DNA from: Planctomycetota bacterium
Lineage (GTDB): Bacteria; Planctomycetota; Phycisphaerae; WQYP01
DNA length: 7,841 nucleotides
Reading direction: 5' to 3'
NCBI GenBank assembly: GCA_021816165.1
Contig: JAKAYZ010000071.1
Span: 1 to 7,841 of the forward strand
Part shown: piece after piece, positions 5,710 to 7,841 of the stretch
Layout of the letters: every line of letters begins with the position of its first letter
Numbering within the stretch: position 1 is the stretch's first letter
Translations under genes and position numbers: made by a program
Notes under the pieces: model-generated
Database searches by the model: none
What the model was told of the DNA's origin: nothing
The model's input: the letters and a program-made list of their open reading frames with translations, nothing else

Positions 5710-7115
5710 GTGGCTGTGACCGAAGTTGCGGGTGCTGAGGCAGGGGCGCTATTACCTGTGCCATCTGATACCACTGCGCTGGCCGGCGATGACGGAGGTG
5801 CAATATCTGCCAGCGTGTGGGCCTGCGCCCATTTAGTCTCCATGGCATGCCACTCACGAATAAGGGGTGAATTGGCGATGGAACCGAGCAGGTTTGATGA
5901 TTGACTGCGCGCATCGGCAGGGCTTTGAACACAATGATGGGCGACGGAGAGTAAATCGGCGATGGTGATTCGCTCGGGTGCCTTGGCCAACGCATAAACA
6001 GGGGGATTATCGCCCACCTCATGAACCAGTGAGGCCTCGGAAAGCACATTGAGCAGGCGTGCTGTTGTGTCCAGTGGCAGGGCAAGTTCTTCCGAGGCAC
6101 CATCCAGCGTTACGCCCTGCCCATCACGAAATTTAGCCACCAGTAAAGCGGCAAGTGGCAGTATCCACCGTGGATCGGCCAGAAACAGGTCATTGGAATC
6201 GGTGCGGCGGCTGTAGCGACGCTTGAGCAAGGGAAAATGCTGATGAATGAAAGCGACCTCTAATCCGATAAGTAAAAAAGTCCAAGTAAGAAACACCCAC
6301 AGCATGAAAAGGGGGATAAGCCCCAAATTGCCATACCATTTGCCGTATCCGGCTGCGTAAGCCACATAAAAACCGAAGCCGATTTTACCGAGTTCCCACA
6401 TCATGGTAGCCACCAGTGCACCGACGATGGCCGACTTCCATCGCACCAGCGTATTAGGAATTAATTTATAAAAAATAAAAATAATGACAAAGTCGGGCAG
6501 ATACCCGACCAGAAAATTGGCCGGCCCCATAATCAGAGCCAGCCTGGGTACGCCGGCCGCCAGCGACACAAGTTTGGCTGTGATGAACAATGACCCCACC
6601 ACACCCAGTGGTCCAAGCGACAGCACACACCAGTAAAGGGTAACGCGTTTGGCCCAACTGCGCCGGTTACGCACCCGATAAATGTGGTCAAACGCGGCCT
6701 CGATGACGTTCATTAAACTGATGGCTCCCCAAAGCAGTGTGGCGAAGCCAACAATACCGGTACCCGGGCTGCGTAAGACGTTTCGCATGTTGTCGATCTG
6801 TTTGATGATGGTATTGACAAAAAGCTCGGAAGATTTGCCTTTTGCTCCGCGCCCGTGCACAGCGGAGAGCCCCAGTTTTGCAATCAGATTGTGTTCGGTG
6901 GTCGCAATCTGCTTGCCGGATAAAACCAGTGAGAGGATCACCAGTGCCAGCACCAGCACCGGCAGCAGGCTGAACAGTGTGTTGTACGTCATGGCGGCGG
7001 CCTGCTGAGTGGTACGGTCCGCACGAATACGTGCACGCAATATCTTCATCCCGATGCACAGGTCACCCCATGGGTTGAAGGATCGTTTGTTGGGTTCCCC
7101 GGTTGCGTTGGTCAT
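5706..7115 (-). CDS. YihY/BrkB-family inner-membrane protein with C-terminal extension
   Basis: The family was once misnamed ribonuclease BN; its true function is not established. From the ATG at 7115 the protein has 469 residues. The YihY domain spans about 20-295 and has six membrane segments near 47-65, 120-139, 160-181, 200-220, 228-248 and 266-290. Typical blocks include AAAMTYNTLFSLLPV (39-53), WGAISLMNVIEAAFDHIY (129-146), PNTLVRW (220-226) and YGNLGLIPLFMLWVFLTW (261-278). Residues of about 318-380 form a soluble region resembling a winged helix, followed by a Pro/Ala/Ser-rich tail (440-469). AGGAGG (complement of 7123-7128) lies 7 nt before the ATG at 7115, which decides this start; the ATG at 7136 has no such site. 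The gene is upstream of anmK and overlaps it by 4 nt. A terminator separates it from the cupin gene, so it should have its own promoter, which I could not identify. Confidence 0.88.
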   Translation of the reverse strand: MTNATGEPNKRSFNPWGDLCIGMKILRARIRADRTTQQAAAMTYNTLFSLLPVLVLALVILSLVLSGKQIATTEHNLIAKLGLSAVHGRGAKGKSSELFVNTIIKQIDNMRNVLRSPGTGIVGFATLLWGAISLMNVIEAAFDHIYRVRNRRSWAKRVTLYWCVLSLGPLGVVGSLFITAKLVSLAAGVPRLALIMGPANFLVGYLPDFVIIFIFYKLIPNTLVRWKSAIVGALVATMMWELGKIGFGFYVAYAAGYGKWYGNLGLIPLFMLWVFLTWTFLLIGLEVAFIHQHFPLLKRRYSRRTDSNDLFLADPRWILPLAALLVAKFRDGQGVTLDGASEELALPLDTTARLLNVLSEASLVHEVGDNPPVYALAKAPERITIADLLSVAHHCVQSPADARSQSSNLLGSIANSPLIREWHAMETKWAQAHTLADIAPPSSPASAVVSDGTGNSAPASAPATSVTAT

Positions 7116-7122
7116 CGGCATA

Positions 7123-7128
7123 CCTCCT
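7123..7128 (-). promoter_or_regulatory. Strong ribosome binding site setting the YihY-family start
   Basis: The minus strand reads AGGAGG here, a perfect Shine-Dalgarno core 7 nt before the ATG at 7115. It lies inside the reading frame opened by the ATG at 7136, which itself has no such site. The shorter protein is therefore preferred. Confidence 0.8.
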
Positions 7129-7235
7129 GCACTCATTTTACTTCAACAACGCCGATATGCTCTACAGGCTTGAAATTCGATTGCTACGAGGCAGGCGGTG
7201 CCGACGGTCGGTTGCAACAATTTGGTGCCGCGCGT

Positions 7236-7265
7236 AAAAAAACCGGGGGGCAGCATGCCACCCGG
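7236..7265 (-). terminator. Intrinsic terminator after the cupin gene
   Basis: On the minus strand, CCGGG, one mismatch, then GGCA pair with TGCC and CCCGG around a TGC loop (7243-7265). The stem is followed directly by seven T (7236-7242). It lies about 70 nt beyond the cupin stop and should end that transcript before the YihY gene. Read on the plus strand it lacks a comparable U-run, so it acts mainly in the minus direction. Confidence 0.85.
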
Positions 7266-7316
7266 CTTTGCGTAATAGAGACCCTGAAATGCTCACTCCG
7301 TCCCCTTCAATCTCCC

Positions 7317-7332
7317 GCGCCGCAGGCGGCGC
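7317..7332. repeat. GC-rich perfect inverted repeat just past the cupin stop
   Basis: GCGCCGC and GCGGCGC are exact reverse complements separated by AG, starting 3 bp beyond the cupin stop codon. There is no T-run on either side, so it is not a complete intrinsic terminator. It could protect the 3' end of the cupin mRNA, add to pausing before the terminator, or belong to a dispersed repeat family. Only one copy is visible. Confidence 0.6.
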
Positions 7333-7335
7333 AAA

Positions 7336-7752
7336 TCAGGCTACCGCCGCCAGCTCTTCTACCTGATCAACCTCATCCGGCAATGGTCGCGAAGCGGGAA
7401 ACAGGCCGTCGACAAATGTCAGTGACGGTTCCCGGCTGCCAAACACGCTCAGCAGTCGCAATTTGCCGAAACCGGTGTTGTACAGGCAATGCGGTGTTTC
7501 GGCGGGAATGCGGATAACAGAATCTGTACCGATGGTGTGTGGTTCCTCGCCAATAAATAATATCCCTTCGCCATCCAATACGATCAACGTTTGATCATGA
7601 GAGTGTGTATGCGGCGGAAAGTGGCCGCCACTATCAAACGCCGATTCAAAAATCACCGACTCGCCGGCACCCCGGGCTGGGTCTACCAATTGCCGGATGG
7701 CTCCTTTGATGATGTGTTGTTTACTCTCCTCAAGAACTTCTTCCACGGTCAT
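7336..7752 (-). CDS. Small single-domain cupin protein
   Basis: A 138-residue cytoplasmic protein with one cupin barrel. Motif 1 is GHFPPHTHSHDQTLIVLDG (43-61), in which His48, His50 and Gln54 fill the usual HxH and Glu positions; His52 is an extra histidine. Motif 2 is GTDSVIRIPAETPHCLYN (75-92), with His88 as the third histidine. A divalent metal site of three His and possibly Gln54 is therefore likely. Cupins of this kind range from dioxygenases and isomerases to sugar- or ligand-binding sensors, and the substrate cannot be told. The ATG at 7752 has GAGGAG 8 nt upstream. The C-terminal 25 residues are acidic and lie outside the barrel. The gene appears monocistronic at its 3' end because of the terminator at 7236-7265. 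I found no convincing promoter in the 89 bp upstream. Confidence 0.85.
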   Translation of the reverse strand: MTVEEVLEESKQHIIKGAIRQLVDPARGAGESVIFESAFDSGGHFPPHTHSHDQTLIVLDGEGILFIGEEPHTIGTDSVIRIPAETPHCLYNTGFGKLRLLSVFGSREPSLTFVDGLFPASRPLPDEVDQVEELAAVA

Positions 7753-7783
7753 GGTACTAACTCCTCGGGATCAACCCGCATTT

Positions 7784-7841
7784 TTACAGGCGATAAGCAG
7801 TCTCATTACGCACGAGAATCTCGTCGCCACAGTTCTTCATT
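7784..7841 (-). CDS. Possible 3' end of an upstream gene at the window edge
   Basis: On the minus strand an open frame enters from the right edge and ends with TAA at 7784-7786, encoding CGDEILVRNETAYRL at its end. A second frame ends NEELWRRDSRA with tandem TAA TGA stops at 7803-7808. At most one of these is real, and the visible stretch is too short to name a family. If either is real, the gene lies about 30-50 bp upstream of the cupin gene and in the same direction. Confidence 0.25.
   Translation of the reverse strand, partial: MKNCGDEILVRNETAYRL

Noticed and set aside
7129..7235. Possible promoter for the yihY-anmK pair
   Set aside because: One is expected because a terminator lies upstream. 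The candidates (TAAAAT just before 7136, CATATC further up) lack a matching -35, and the first would leave almost no leader.
1..7841. CRISPR arrays, insertion sequences, tRNA or rRNA genes, toxin-antitoxin or defence cassettes
   Set aside because: No regularly spaced repeats, transposase motifs, tRNA-like cloverleaf or defence-protein motifs were seen on either strand.

Overview
The window looks like ordinary chromosome from a Gram-negative-type bacterium of moderate GC content. It is tightly packed with housekeeping and metabolic genes on both strands. No phage, transposon, CRISPR, tRNA or rRNA sequence is visible. The NadA N-terminus with a GHHYQQ motif, a PyrK with an internal insertion and a YihY protein with a long C-terminal extension would suit the Planctomycetota (Phycisphaerae-like). 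That placement is only an impression from protein style and cannot be proved from this window.

Left block (1-2610, minus strand): the 5' end of nadA (quinolinate synthase, cut by the window edge) has its own TATAAT promoter. Upstream of it lie a degenerate glycosyltransferase-like gene with a probable TTG start and a pyrK-type dihydroorotate dehydrogenase electron-transfer subunit. The last two are 54 bp apart and probably form one transcription unit. No pyrD is in view.

Middle block (2604-4512, plus strand): pyrK and a short-chain dehydrogenase (SDR) diverge from a compact region. Its core is a perfect inverted repeat with 8-bp arms and a 5-bp spacer, and each arm contains a TATAAT hexamer facing outward. 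The SDR gene is followed after 15 bp by a SixA-like histidine phosphatase, and then by a small unrecognised four-helix membrane protein with several possible starts.

Right block (4546-7841, minus strand): a cupin gene ends at a strong intrinsic terminator. Downstream of that, a YihY/BrkB-family membrane protein overlaps anmK (anhydro-MurNAc kinase) by 4 nt (ATGA). anmK has no ribosome binding site of its own, so it is probably translated by coupling. anmK points to recycling of peptidoglycan fragments. A possible 3' end of another gene reaches the right edge.

No clearly new multi-gene system is evident. The items most worth a second look are the palindromic divergent promoter (2604-2624), the yihY-anmK coupling, the YihY C-terminal extension, the glycosyltransferase-like protein without a clear catalytic motif, and the unknown membrane protein.
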